Source of the DNA: Candidatus Gastranaerophilales bacterium | Lineage (GTDB): Bacteria; Cyanobacteriota; Vampirovibrionia; Gastranaerophilales; Gastranaerophilaceae | Assembly: GCA_024695865.1 (NCBI GenBank) | Contig: JAILHI010000012.1 | Coordinates: 1 to 40,264, forward strand | Length of the DNA: 40,264 bases | Reading direction: 5' to 3' | The notes under the pieces: model-generated | The model's database searches: none | The model's input: the letters and a program-made list of their open reading frames with translations, nothing else | Told to the model about the DNA's origin: nothing | Shown: in pieces, positions 8,791-19,113 of the stretch | Layout of the letters: each line of letters starts with the position of its first letter | Position numbering within the stretch: the stretch's first letter is position 1 | Program-made: the position numbers and the translations under genes

Positions 8791-9119
8791 CCCTTCACCC
8801 TGACCCACCTCTTGCAAAAAATATTCACAGGATATTTTTTGCGGCGGCAGAGTCGCAAAGGGCGAGGGAACGCAAGAGAAAAGACTCCTCACACAAAAAA
8901 ATCTGTCATTCTGAACCCGAATGGGTGAAGAATCCAGCCGAAAAAATAAATGCTGAAATATAATCAGCCGGATACTTCGCTAACGCTCAGTATGACACCA
9001 AGAGATAAACAAAACAAAGACCCCTCACCCTGACCCACCTCTTGCAAAAAATATTCACAGGATATTTTTTGCAGCGGCAGAGTCACAAGATACGAGGGAA
9101 TATGAACGCAAATTGGGTT
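8791..9119. repeat. Compound repeat copy B (modules X-Y-X) filling the 355-bp spacer
   Basis: Fills most of the spacer between the PHP gene and lptA. Module X (8791-8873), Y (8904-8997) and a second X (9021 to about 9101) match copy A at 6039-6303 with only scattered differences. Each X carries the 11-bp perfect hairpin around ATTCACAGGAT. The last X lies just downstream of the lptA stop and could act as its transcript end. No gene is seen in 8769-9123. Confidence 0.85.
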
Positions 9120-9123
9120 CTAA

Positions 9124-10080
9124 TTACAAACTGTTATTGCCTGAACCGACGTTGGGAAGAAATGTTTTAACATTTCCGTCTGCTTTAAAATCTTTCGGAT
9201 TGAGTGTCATATTTATTCTGTCTGCCTCAATAGAACGACCCTGCTGTGTTATCTTTGAACGTCCCAAAAATACAACCTGATTTAACTTATTAGTCTTTGC
9301 ATCGGGATAAACAGATGCCTTTGGCCCTTCAGCAACAAAATCCTGATAATGAACAATCGTATGTCCGCTTGCCGTTACAACGTTTGTCTTTTGGTCTATC
9401 TGCTGAAAATCCGACCAAACCTTAATCTTTGTATTCTCGTCATTTATATCCGAAAAAACTTTTCCGCTTGCCGTTGTAACCTTTTTATCCGCATAGTGAA
9501 CAAATTTATCCGCTTTAATCGTGGAATCCTTTCTCGTAACAGAAGCGTGTCCCGATAAAATCATTCTCTTAACGCTGTTATCCTTTGCCAAATCAACTTC
9601 CGCATAGTCGGCAAAAGCCTGTGAATCCTGATAATATATGATTACACCGCCTCTTGCCTTCATAATGTTTGCCTGATTATCGTATTCCTGATTGTCTGCC
9701 GTTACAATAACCGTGGGCTGATTTTTCTGTATAATCGTCGATTGGGTTCTTTCTTCCGCCTTGAAAACCTTGTTTAACAAAGAAACTTCAAGAATTTTTG
9801 CCTTTACTTCGTGTTTCTTATCCTGTTTTATCTGATAAGAATAAGCATTGTCGAGGAATTTGACTTTTTCCACCTTACCGAGAGCGGGATTGATTATAAC
9901 CTCGGCATGCGGGCTTGTAACATTGATATCGTCATACTTAACCTTGACAGAACCGTCCAGATTAATTTTATTGTCGGCTTCCTTATAATGCTGATGTTCC
10001 GATTCCACAGTTAAATCTGCACCGTATGAAACACCTGCCGCCACTGCCATAACAAATAAAAATGCTAAATACTTTTTCAT
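9124..10080 (-). CDS. lptA: LptA/OstA-like periplasmic lipopolysaccharide-transport protein
   Basis: 318 aa with a signal peptide (MKKYLAFLFVMAVAAGVSYG). The rest is built of OstA-type beta repeats with alternating 'V-T-A-D/A-E-V-x-Y' strands; at least two OstA-like regions can be seen (about 22-130 and 130-300), so it is longer than typical LptA (~180 aa). LptA forms the periplasmic bridge that carries lipopolysaccharide from the inner-membrane LptBFG-C complex to LptD. The start overlaps the lptC stop (ATGA), which is the usual coupled arrangement. The number of repeats suggests a longer bridge, or the role of a cyanobacterial-type OstA. Gene name by position and fold; function inferred. 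Confidence 0.85.
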   Translation of the reverse strand: MKKYLAFLFVMAVAAGVSYGADLTVESEHQHYKEADNKINLDGSVKVKYDDINVTSPHAEVIINPALGKVEKVKFLDNAYSYQIKQDKKHEVKAKILEVSLLNKVFKAEERTQSTIIQKNQPTVIVTADNQEYDNQANIMKARGGVIIYYQDSQAFADYAEVDLAKDNSVKRMILSGHASVTRKDSTIKADKFVHYADKKVTTASGKVFSDINDENTKIKVWSDFQQIDQKTNVVTASGHTIVHYQDFVAEGPKASVYPDAKTNKLNQVVFLGRSKITQQGRSIEADRINMTLNPKDFKADGNVKTFLPNVGSGNNSL

Positions 10081-10652
10081 ATTTCCAAATTTCCTTTATC
10101 ATAAATTTCTGTTTTGGTTCTGCCGATTACCTTTAAAGTCTTAAAATCAGAACTCAACGTGGCTTTATCGGCATATACCACGACTTTTGACGGTAATTCA
10201 AGCCGAACATTGCCCTGCGCAATTATATCCGCATTGCTGCCCGCCCATGACATCTGATTGGCTGAAACATTTGAACCGTCCTTGTAAACAATTAAGGTCT
10301 TTTCGTACAAAATAATTTCTTTTCGGGTTTCACTGTACGTTCCTCTTGCAGATTCAAAACTTGCAACAACCTGATTATCCTGATAAAAATTACCTACAAT
10401 ATCGTTCAAAACAGCCACTTGGTCTTTGTTATCATAATATCCGCTTTCGGCAAAAATTTCCCAAAACTTGTTTCCCTCTTTCGTTTCGGTAATCAGCATA
10501 TTCTGAATTGTCAATTCCTGTTTTCCGAGAGAATTTTCTTCAAGTTTCTTCTGAAATCCGCTTGTAATTATGCCCGCAGAAATAAATGCCCACAAACAAG
10601 CAATTGCAATTACCGAAAATAAAATTATATAACCGATATTTCTTTTTTTCAT
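10077..10652 (-). CDS. lptC: LptC-like lipopolysaccharide export protein
   Basis: 191 aa. One N-terminal membrane helix (IGYIILFSVIAIACLWAFI) and a periplasmic domain with LptC/OstA-type strands (FWEIFAESGYYD, VRLELPSKVVVYADKATL). I chose the ATG at 10652 because AGGTGA lies six bases upstream; an in-frame GTG at 10661 is part of this ribosome site. LptC is bitopic and passes lipopolysaccharide from LptBFG to LptA. It overlaps lptA by 4 nt. It is preceded by the FtsB-like gene, about 40 nt away. Confidence 0.87.
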   Translation of the reverse strand: MKKRNIGYIILFSVIAIACLWAFISAGIITSGFQKKLEENSLGKQELTIQNMLITETKEGNKFWEIFAESGYYDNKDQVAVLNDIVGNFYQDNQVVASFESARGTYSETRKEIILYEKTLIVYKDGSNVSANQMSWAGSNADIIAQGNVRLELPSKVVVYADKATLSSDFKTLKVIGRTKTEIYDKGNLEI

Positions 10653-10691
10653 TGGTATCACCTACGGATATTCTATCATAAAACGGATTTT

Positions 10692-11066
10692 TTATCTTTT
10701 GTAAAAAATGCCTTTTTCTTTTGGAGGCTTAACAACCGTGTTTTTATCGTCTTTTTTGCCCGAAAGTTTTGTATTAATAATAAGCAAAATTTCATTTTTG
10801 CCTGCCATCTTCAAATTGTTTCTGGCAATAGATTCAAGACTCTTTGCCGAATTAAAACTGTTCAGTTCCTCTTTCAGCCGTACATTTCTCTTTAAAGAAA
10901 CATTATGCGCCGTCTTAACCCTCTGAAGTTTATAATATATATCAACATTTCTCAAAATATTAACAAACAGACTAAACCCCGCCTGCAATATAAAAACAAG
11001 TAAAACAAGCGTCAAAGCGGAATAGGCAACCGCATGATATTGTTTTTCTTCCGCAGGTTCCTGCAT
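10692..11066 (-). CDS. FtsB/DivIC-like septum formation initiator protein
   Basis: 124 aa. One membrane helix (residues ~15-38), then a coiled coil (VKTAHNVSLKRNVRLKEELNSF) and a short conserved stretch LESIARNNLKMAGKNEIL, which matches the FtsB/DivIC pattern of coiled coil followed by 'IE.iAR..L.m...gE'. A basic C-terminal tail follows. These proteins join FtsL and FtsQ in the divisome. The ATG directly follows the stop of the diguanylate cyclase gene (TAA then ATG), so translation is probably coupled. Confidence 0.8.
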   Translation of the reverse strand: MQEPAEEKQYHAVAYSALTLVLLVFILQAGFSLFVNILRNVDIYYKLQRVKTAHNVSLKRNVRLKEELNSFNSAKSLESIARNNLKMAGKNEILLIINTKLSGKKDDKNTVVKPPKEKGIFYKR

Positions 11067-12542
11067 TTAGCCTTCCTTTCCTGCGTTTGCATTGCTGTTA
11101 TATACGGTAACTCTGTTTCTTCCGTTAACCTTTGACTCGTAAAGCGCCTTATCCGCTCCCTGATAAAATTCCTGGGGAGTTTCATCGTGATTAAATTTGT
11201 TAACACCTATACTTGCCGTAATTTGCAGGAAAGGCACGCCCTTAACCTTTGCATCACGGATATCGATTTTTGAATTCTGGATATTCTGTCTCAAACGCTG
11301 GGCAACCATATAAGCATCATCAATATTTGTCATCGGAAGAAGAATGAAAAATTCTTCCCCGCCGTATCTGCATGGAATATCATACTCTCTGACGGTCTTT
11401 GTAATGATTTCCGCTATGCCTTTTAAAACACAGTCGCCTGCTGCGTGTCCGTACGTATCGTTTACCTTTTTGAAGTAATCTATATCCAGCATTATGCCGC
11501 AAAGTTCTGTTTTCTTTCTGTGGCTGACGGACGTTTCCTGTTTTAATCTTATCTCAAACTGACGTCTGTTGTTTAATCCCGTCAAAGCGTCCATTGTTGC
11601 GTGTTTCAGGACATCTGAATATACATTCGCTCTCTGTATTGTTATTCCCGATTGTTTCGTCAACTCTACAAGGTATTCGATTTCGTTTGCCGATAATTTT
11701 CCGATTGTGCTGTATGCAACCAAAACGCCGAGCGTTTCGGTTTCGCCTTTTATGGGGAACAAACCTATTCTGCAATCGGGAGAAATTTTTATAGCGCCCT
11801 CTTTTTCCTGATTTTCAAGCATTTGCATAATTTCTTCATTATTGCAGTTTGACGGCCATAACAACTTGTATTTTTTGTTTCCGTCTTTGAGGAAAATATA
11901 AATCAAATGCGAAGAAATAAATCTGTCTATCATTTCGCCAATCTGAGGAATTATATAATCAAGTTCGTACTGGCTTTCGATAATTTTGGCTATATTCTTC
12001 ATGGCATCGTAAAAGTTCAGACCCGTTGCCATGTGCTCTTTTACAATCTGATTGTAAATAGCGGTCGATATCTGTAAATCTGCAATCTGCAATACTTTGA
12101 AAAGATTTTCGTCAATCTCGATATCATCGTTTAATTTTTGATACCGTACTTCAACAAAACCAAAAGTTCTTTCGGGCGAAAACAACGGAAAATATAATAA
12201 ATTTATATCGGCAGTATTATTTTTTATTTCCTCAATTTCTTCCTTTGTCGAAGAATAAGAAATATCCTTACCGTTAAAAATAAATTTTTCCGAATCCTGC
12301 TGAAACATTTTGAAAATTTTAAAGATATATTCCTGAGCCTGCGGGTCTTCAATATATATCCAGTCCCTGACAAAATCTCTGAACATGCCCGTATTGTAAT
12401 CAAGAGTGTAAAAATCCATTCCGGCAATTCCGAAGAAATCTTTAAACAGCATTGTAAATCTGTCCACAAAATCCTGAGGACTAAAGGCTTCCGTAATAAT
12501 TTTGGTATTTTGCAATATTAAATCGTTATAATTCTTTGACAT
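11067..12542 (-). CDS. Diguanylate cyclase (GGDEF domain) with GAF-like N-terminal sensor
   Basis: 491 aa. The C-terminal ~170 residues are a GGDEF domain: DALTGLNNRR, DIDYFKKVNDTYGH and the active motif GGEEF (residues 394-398). REYD, five residues before it, fits an RxxD product-inhibition site, so it probably makes cyclic di-GMP and is feedback-regulated. The N-terminal ~310 residues resemble one or two GAF-type sensor modules; no membrane helix is seen, so it is likely cytoplasmic. The start lies 2 nt after the stop of the TPR gene and it directly precedes the FtsB-like gene, linking c-di-GMP to division or envelope genes in one transcript. Confidence 0.92.
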   Translation of the reverse strand: MSKNYNDLILQNTKIITEAFSPQDFVDRFTMLFKDFFGIAGMDFYTLDYNTGMFRDFVRDWIYIEDPQAQEYIFKIFKMFQQDSEKFIFNGKDISYSSTKEEIEEIKNNTADINLLYFPLFSPERTFGFVEVRYQKLNDDIEIDENLFKVLQIADLQISTAIYNQIVKEHMATGLNFYDAMKNIAKIIESQYELDYIIPQIGEMIDRFISSHLIYIFLKDGNKKYKLLWPSNCNNEEIMQMLENQEKEGAIKISPDCRIGLFPIKGETETLGVLVAYSTIGKLSANEIEYLVELTKQSGITIQRANVYSDVLKHATMDALTGLNNRRQFEIRLKQETSVSHRKKTELCGIMLDIDYFKKVNDTYGHAAGDCVLKGIAEIITKTVREYDIPCRYGGEEFFILLPMTNIDDAYMVAQRLRQNIQNSKIDIRDAKVKGVPFLQITASIGVNKFNHDETPQEFYQGADKALYESKVNGRNRVTVYNSNANAGKEG

Positions 12543-12544
12543 TG

Positions 12545-13606
12545 TTATAATTCCTCAAAATATTGTTTCTTTGGACATTCCATCAGTTTCTTTGTCAGAA
12601 CTTTATCTGAATCCTCTTTTAGTATAACTTTTCCATCACGATATGCAAGTTCTGATTCGTCTGTCGCACATTCTTCGGTTCTGTTTTTTAAAAATTCAAT
12701 CTCGCCTTTATTAACAAGACTCTTTTTAATTTCGCCCAAAACTTCGTAAATATATAACCTTTGGGATTCATCGGCATTTTCGTCTATCAGCATGCCCGCC
12801 TTTTCAAGTTCGGATAACGCTTCCTTATAAAAATTAAGCGACCTTAACAAAAGAGCATAGTTATAATGGGCTTCAAAATTGTAGGGTTTAAGTTCAATCG
12901 CTTTGCAATATTCCAATCCCGCCTCTTTAACGTTGCCCAAAAGTTGATTTGTCAAAGCGGCATTGTAATGCGTGTCATAATCTTTGGGTATAATTTTTTT
13001 GGCATTATCGTAAGATTCTTTTGCTTTTCTCAAATACTGCGCAGAAGCATGTTTATTATCGCCCAGATAAATCGATTTGCTTCGGTAAGCAACCCCCATA
13101 TTGTAATAAGCCAAACCTCTGTTTGCCTTCACGCTTTTCAGATTGTTATAAATAAAAGGAATATAAAGCATTACGGGTCTTGAATCCACTATTTTTCCGT
13201 ACTGCTGAATAGCCTTGTCATAATCTGCTAGTTGCTGGGATAAAATAATACCGTAATCCATTCTGCAAGCCATATAATCGGGTTTGTATTTCAAAGCCTC
13301 ATCATAGGCATCAGCCGCATCGTAATAGTTTTCATAAACGACGTATAAATTTCCCAAATTACATCTTGCCTTTGAATGTTCGGGATAATACTTCAAACCC
13401 TTTATGTAATAATCAACGGCCTTTTGGTATTTCATTGCCTTATAGGCTTTATCACCCTTGTAAACGTAATAAAAACCCCAAATCTTTTTGTACTGCTTTT
13501 CAAACCAGTTCGGAAACAAAAAAACCAAAACGGCGGTTATTATAATAATAACCGCCAAAATAATTTTTGTTGCTTTTTTCTTCATTATTCTGGCAAAAGC
13601 GTTCAA
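12545..13606 (-). CDS. Membrane-anchored TPR protein
   Basis: 353 aa from a TTG start (13606) with AAAGGG six to seven bases upstream, overlapping the gyrB stop; an ATG seven codons later (13585) is possible but has a weak site. One N-terminal membrane helix (IILAVIIIITAVLVFLFP) is followed by tetratricopeptide repeats, seen as repeated A..Y..A/L..P patterns (AVDYYIKGLKYYPEHSKA, DAYDEALKYKPDY, YCKAIELKPYNFEA). TPR domains are protein-binding scaffolds; the exact partner is unknown. It sits between gyrB and the diguanylate cyclase in a tight run. Confidence 0.88.
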   Translation of the reverse strand: MNAFARIMKKKATKIILAVIIIITAVLVFLFPNWFEKQYKKIWGFYYVYKGDKAYKAMKYQKAVDYYIKGLKYYPEHSKARCNLGNLYVVYENYYDAADAYDEALKYKPDYMACRMDYGIILSQQLADYDKAIQQYGKIVDSRPVMLYIPFIYNNLKSVKANRGLAYYNMGVAYRSKSIYLGDNKHASAQYLRKAKESYDNAKKIIPKDYDTHYNAALTNQLLGNVKEAGLEYCKAIELKPYNFEAHYNYALLLRSLNFYKEALSELEKAGMLIDENADESQRLYIYEVLGEIKKSLVNKGEIEFLKNRTEECATDESELAYRDGKVILKEDSDKVLTKKLMECPKKQYFEEL

Positions 13607-13616
13607 ATTCTACCCT

Positions 13617-16422
<2,806 letters not shown>

Positions 16423-16872
16423 CTATTCTTTCATTTTTTCTATATTTTTAGTGTAACAAGATGCTTCTCTTGCATCTGCAATACAACCGAATTCCATTTT
16501 AATAGGAACGTTTTTATACGTATTAATCGGTTTTTCAACAATAGTTGCAGACTTCATCATTTCCATTGCTTTTTTGTTAATAATGTCAACGGGGCATTTT
16601 TTTATAATCTGTCTTTTATTAATCCAGCCGTCCTCATTGATTTCAAAAGAAACAATACAGTAACCCGATTCCGTAATGCCGCTCGGGTCAAAATCTTTCA
16701 GCATCTGCTCTCTGACTGCCGTTAAATATTCGTCGTTTCTTTCGGGAGCCTGTTCAACATAATTTATCTTGCCTCTGATAAAGAACACCATGCCCGCAAT
16801 AACTGCTATTGCTACAATTAAACCTAAAAAGTTAAATTTTTCTTCCTGTTGATTTTCGTTTTCGTCACTCAT
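16423..16872 (-). CDS. Short TonB C-terminal-like protein
   Basis: 149 aa. One N-terminal membrane helix (FLGLIVAIAVIAGMVFFI), a short linker, then about 85 residues resembling a TonB C-terminal domain: a 'CIVSFEINEDGWI' strand, a helix with 'KKAMEMMKSAT' and a final strand 'NVPIKMEFGC'. TonB transmits energy to outer-membrane receptors, but this protein has no proline-rich spacer, so a stand-alone TonB-like role or an envelope structural role is also possible. It has a good AAAGGAAAAG site and lies 25 nt after the deaminase gene. Confidence 0.68.
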   Translation of the reverse strand: MSDENENQQEEKFNFLGLIVAIAVIAGMVFFIRGKINYVEQAPERNDEYLTAVREQMLKDFDPSGITESGYCIVSFEINEDGWINKRQIIKKCPVDIINKKAMEMMKSATIVEKPINTYKNVPIKMEFGCIADAREASCYTKNIEKMKE

Positions 16873-16897
16873 TTTCTTTTCCTTTTCAAACTATTTA

Positions 16898-17452
16898 TTA
16901 TCTGTCGCAAGAGGGCTTATAGATTTCTTTTCCCGTCGAAACATACTTTTCAAGAACATCTCTGCCTGCCTGCGCCTCAATTTCGCCGTAAACTTCGATA
17001 TTTCTATCCGTAAATTCTTTAATCCAGTCGGGTTTAAAACCTTCGTCAAAGCCCGTAATTCTTTCAACATCAAAAGAATTTACACCGTAAAATACTCTTT
17101 TTATACCCGACCACATTATCGCACCCGCACACATAATACAGGGTTCTGCCGTAACGTAAATCGACAATTCAAACGGTGCCAAATCGTACGTTTTTAACTT
17201 CTCATTAGCCTGTCTGATAGTATTAACTTCCGCATGGCAAAGGCAGCAATTATCCTTTGCAACGGTATTCGGCATTTTGGCTATAAGATTACCTTCTTTG
17301 TCATAAATTGCCGCAAGAAAAGGCCCGTAACCTTCTTCCGTGAGTTTTAAATTTTCTGCCTGCAAATCCAGCAAAATTTTTCTTGCCTTTTGATATTCTT
17401 CATCAGAAAGCGCTGTTTTTCCGTAAATATATCCTGTTTCAGTTTTTGTCAC
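16898..17452 (-). CDS. Zinc-dependent nucleoside/guanine deaminase family protein
   Basis: 184 aa from a GTG start with AGGA at normal spacing. It has the cytidine/deoxycytidylate deaminase fold motifs: CHAEV (His ligand and catalytic Glu) and TAEPCIMCAGAI (two Cys ligands). The following FYGVNSFDVE...GF pattern resembles guanine deaminase (GuaD) or TadA-like enzymes more than CMP deaminase. It probably deaminates a purine base, such as guanine to xanthine; tRNA adenosine editing is possible but TadA is usually shorter. It is in an operon with the TonB-C gene. The substrate is uncertain. Confidence 0.85.
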   Translation of the reverse strand: MTKTETGYIYGKTALSDEEYQKARKILLDLQAENLKLTEEGYGPFLAAIYDKEGNLIAKMPNTVAKDNCCLCHAEVNTIRQANEKLKTYDLAPFELSIYVTAEPCIMCAGAIMWSGIKRVFYGVNSFDVERITGFDEGFKPDWIKEFTDRNIEVYGEIEAQAGRDVLEKYVSTGKEIYKPSCDR

Positions 17453-17696
17453 TATTTTTGTCCTTTAAAATACACAACAATTTTATTTTACTATATCAAA
17501 AAAATTTTTCAAACAAATAAAACCATACTTAATATTTCAAAAAACATAAATATTTAACTTTCAATAACAAAACCATACAAAAAATGTATTCTTATTCTGC
17601 CCGAGAATTGTTATGATAATACACACAACCAAAAATATATCGTTTTTTATTTAAAAAAAGTGCAAAATGTAATAGTAAGATAAAAAAGAGGTAAAA

Positions 17697-17897
17697 ATGA
17701 CAGGATTTATAAACTTTTTAAAAGACATTTTTATGATTAACCCCGAAAAAAATTACGTCGGTTTATCAGGCATAAAAGAAAACAAAAAGAAAGTAAAAAA
17801 AACAATTGTAAAATCGGTTAAAAAATCGGAACCGAAATTATCAGAGTTGATGAGAAAATCGCATACTGAAACGAGAGAGGAAACTTTAAACTATTAA
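17697..17897 (+). CDS. Small basic protein of unknown function
   Basis: 66 aa. N-terminal part is amphipathic (GFINFLKDIF), the middle is Lys-rich (KENKKKVKKTIVKSVKKSE). A clear GAGG ribosome site precedes the ATG and a strong terminator (17907-17938) follows, so the unit is likely real. The basic stretch could bind nucleic acid or acidic partners. No family is recognised. Confidence 0.7.
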   Translation: MTGFINFLKDIFMINPEKNYVGLSGIKENKKKVKKTIVKSVKKSEPKLSELMRKSHTETREETLNY

Positions 17898-17906
17898 TTC
17901 CAACGT

Positions 17907-17938
17907 AAATCGGCTGACAAACGGCCGATTTTCTTTTT
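17907..17938 (+). terminator. Rho-independent terminator
   Basis: AAATCGGC and GCCGATTT enclose a 9-nt loop and are followed by CTTTTT. It ends the 66-aa gene. Its last bases overlap the stop codon of the convergent membrane protein gene. Confidence 0.85.
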
Positions 17939-18314
17939 ATGCCAAACCCAAAAGCAGACACCCCGCCGAAAAACTTATCAGGTTCGCCGCAAAGGTCAAC
18001 AGAAAAATCTTTATTATCTCCTTTTTTTCGGGTTTCAGATACAGATAAAAAACTGCAAATTCAAACAACAAAACACTTATTTCCCCGACAACAAATGCCC
18101 TTACATAATGCGAAACCCTGAACAAAAACAAGTTTAAAAGAACATTTGAAACAAGGTTTGCAAAAAATACCACCGTCAGAAACTTTTTATTTTCACGGTA
18201 AAAAATTCCGAAAAACAGTGTTTCAATCACGGCAGTCAAAATGGCGGCAAAGGCAAATTTTCCCGTAATGTCGGCAAATAACGGCAAATAATAATAAATA
18301 ATCTTTTCTGTCAT
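17937..18314 (-). CDS. Small membrane protein of unknown function
   Basis: 125 aa with about four predicted membrane helices (FAFAAILTAVIETLFFGIF, FLTVVFFANLVSNVLLNLFL, FVVGEISVLLFEFAVFYLYL, IIKIFLLTFAANLISFSAGC). Aromatic and Leu-rich; no catalytic motif. The start has only a weak AGGT site very close to the ATG. It is convergent with the 66-aa gene. No family is recognised. Confidence 0.7.
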   Translation of the reverse strand: MTEKIIYYYLPLFADITGKFAFAAILTAVIETLFFGIFYRENKKFLTVVFFANLVSNVLLNLFLFRVSHYVRAFVVGEISVLLFEFAVFYLYLKPEKKEIIKIFLLTFAANLISFSAGCLLLGLA

Positions 18315-18333
18315 ACCTAAAATATAACAAAAA

Positions 18334-18363
18334 AAAAGAAACCCTTTAAGGTTTCTTTTTTCT
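18334..18363 (-). terminator. Terminator after 34-codon gene
   Basis: AAAGAAACC and GGTTTCTTT form a stem with a short CTTTAA loop, flanked by A-run and T-run, so it can work in both directions. It lies about 20 nt after the stop of the small gene at 18380-18484. Confidence 0.8.
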
Positions 18364-18379
18364 GTTTTTAAAAACTTTA

Positions 18380-18484
18380 TTACATATTTGCGAGTGAATT
18401 GACAACTTCAGTTTCAAATTTATCAAACATTTCAAAAAGTTCCAGATTTAAAACTACTTCATTTACCAATTCATTCATTGTCAT
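18380..18484 (-). CDS. 34-aa acidic small protein (short ORF)
   Basis: 34 codons plus TAA. AAGGTG lies about six bases before the ATG and a terminator follows the stop, so the unit has all parts of a real gene. The peptide starts MTMNEL, has about seven Glu and Asp, one Lys, no Cys, and alternating hydrophobic residues (VVLNLELFEMF), consistent with an amphipathic helix. A TATAAA-like element lies about 40 nt upstream. No family is recognised; an alternative is that the region is an untranslated small RNA. Function unknown. Confidence 0.55.
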   Translation of the reverse strand: MTMNELVNEVVLNLELFEMFDKFETEVVNSLANM

Positions 18485-19113
18485 CGATTACACCTTTCAC
18501 ACACACTGCTTACATTTTTATACATCGGATTTTTTTGAAAAAACTTCAACATTTTGTTGCTATTGTAACATTTTTGTTACAAAAATTTTTCTGTTTGTCT
18601 GTTTCACGTCATTGCGAGCGGTTTTTGTGTAGGACGCCGTGAAACAAAAACCAAGACAATGTTTTTTGCCCGACATGGCAATCTTTTTCAGGGATTACTT
18701 CGTCATATCAAATTCACTTCGCTCGCAATAAACGGCGTTACGGTCTTGCTCCTCGCAAGCCCTTCAGCCTCTGCTCGCTCGTTCCTCGTAATGACGTATA
18801 TTGTCATTGCGAGAAAATCTTTGATTTTCGTGGCAATCCCGTTCGGTTTAAGGGATTATTAATATTTTTAATGGTAGACTTAAATCAGAGAGTAAAGCAA
18901 AAAATCTCTTAATTATTATCGGCTGGATACTTCGCTACCGCTCAGTATGACAAAAAAATTTTTCTAAAATTAAAATCGGCTGGATTCCCACGCCCTCTCG
19001 GGCTCGGAATGACACATCATTACGTGGAGCGGATTATGTTTTCGGAACAAAATTTACTCGCTGAAAACAAAAAAAAATGCCGTCCCTTTCGGAACGGCAC
19101 TTTTTGAAATTTA
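18485..19113. repeat. Repeat mosaic with terminator, no supported gene
   Basis: A hairpin TTGTAACA/TGTTACAA lies near 18567. From about 18605 come two blocks with the GTCATTGCGAG motif (18605-18710; 18782-18858), the second shared with 16291-16375. Two direct copies of the CGGCTGGAT...TATGACA unit follow (18920-18952 and 18977-19014). The glgC terminator ends the spacer. ORFs over these modules do not look coding. Confidence 0.7.
19073..19105 (-). terminator. Rho-independent terminator after glgC
   Basis: On the minus strand, GTGCCGTTCC and GGGACGGCAT pair around a GAAA loop and run into a T-tract. It starts about 10 nt after the glgC stop. Confidence 0.88.

Noticed and set aside
8659-8928. 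89-codon plus-strand ORF running from the PHP gene into repeat B
   Set aside because: It is the out-of-frame continuation of the PHP gene into the repeat; the translation is not protein-like.
18599-18862. ORFs of 67-77 codons in the repeat mosaic
   Set aside because: They run through the dispersed modules and lack start signals.
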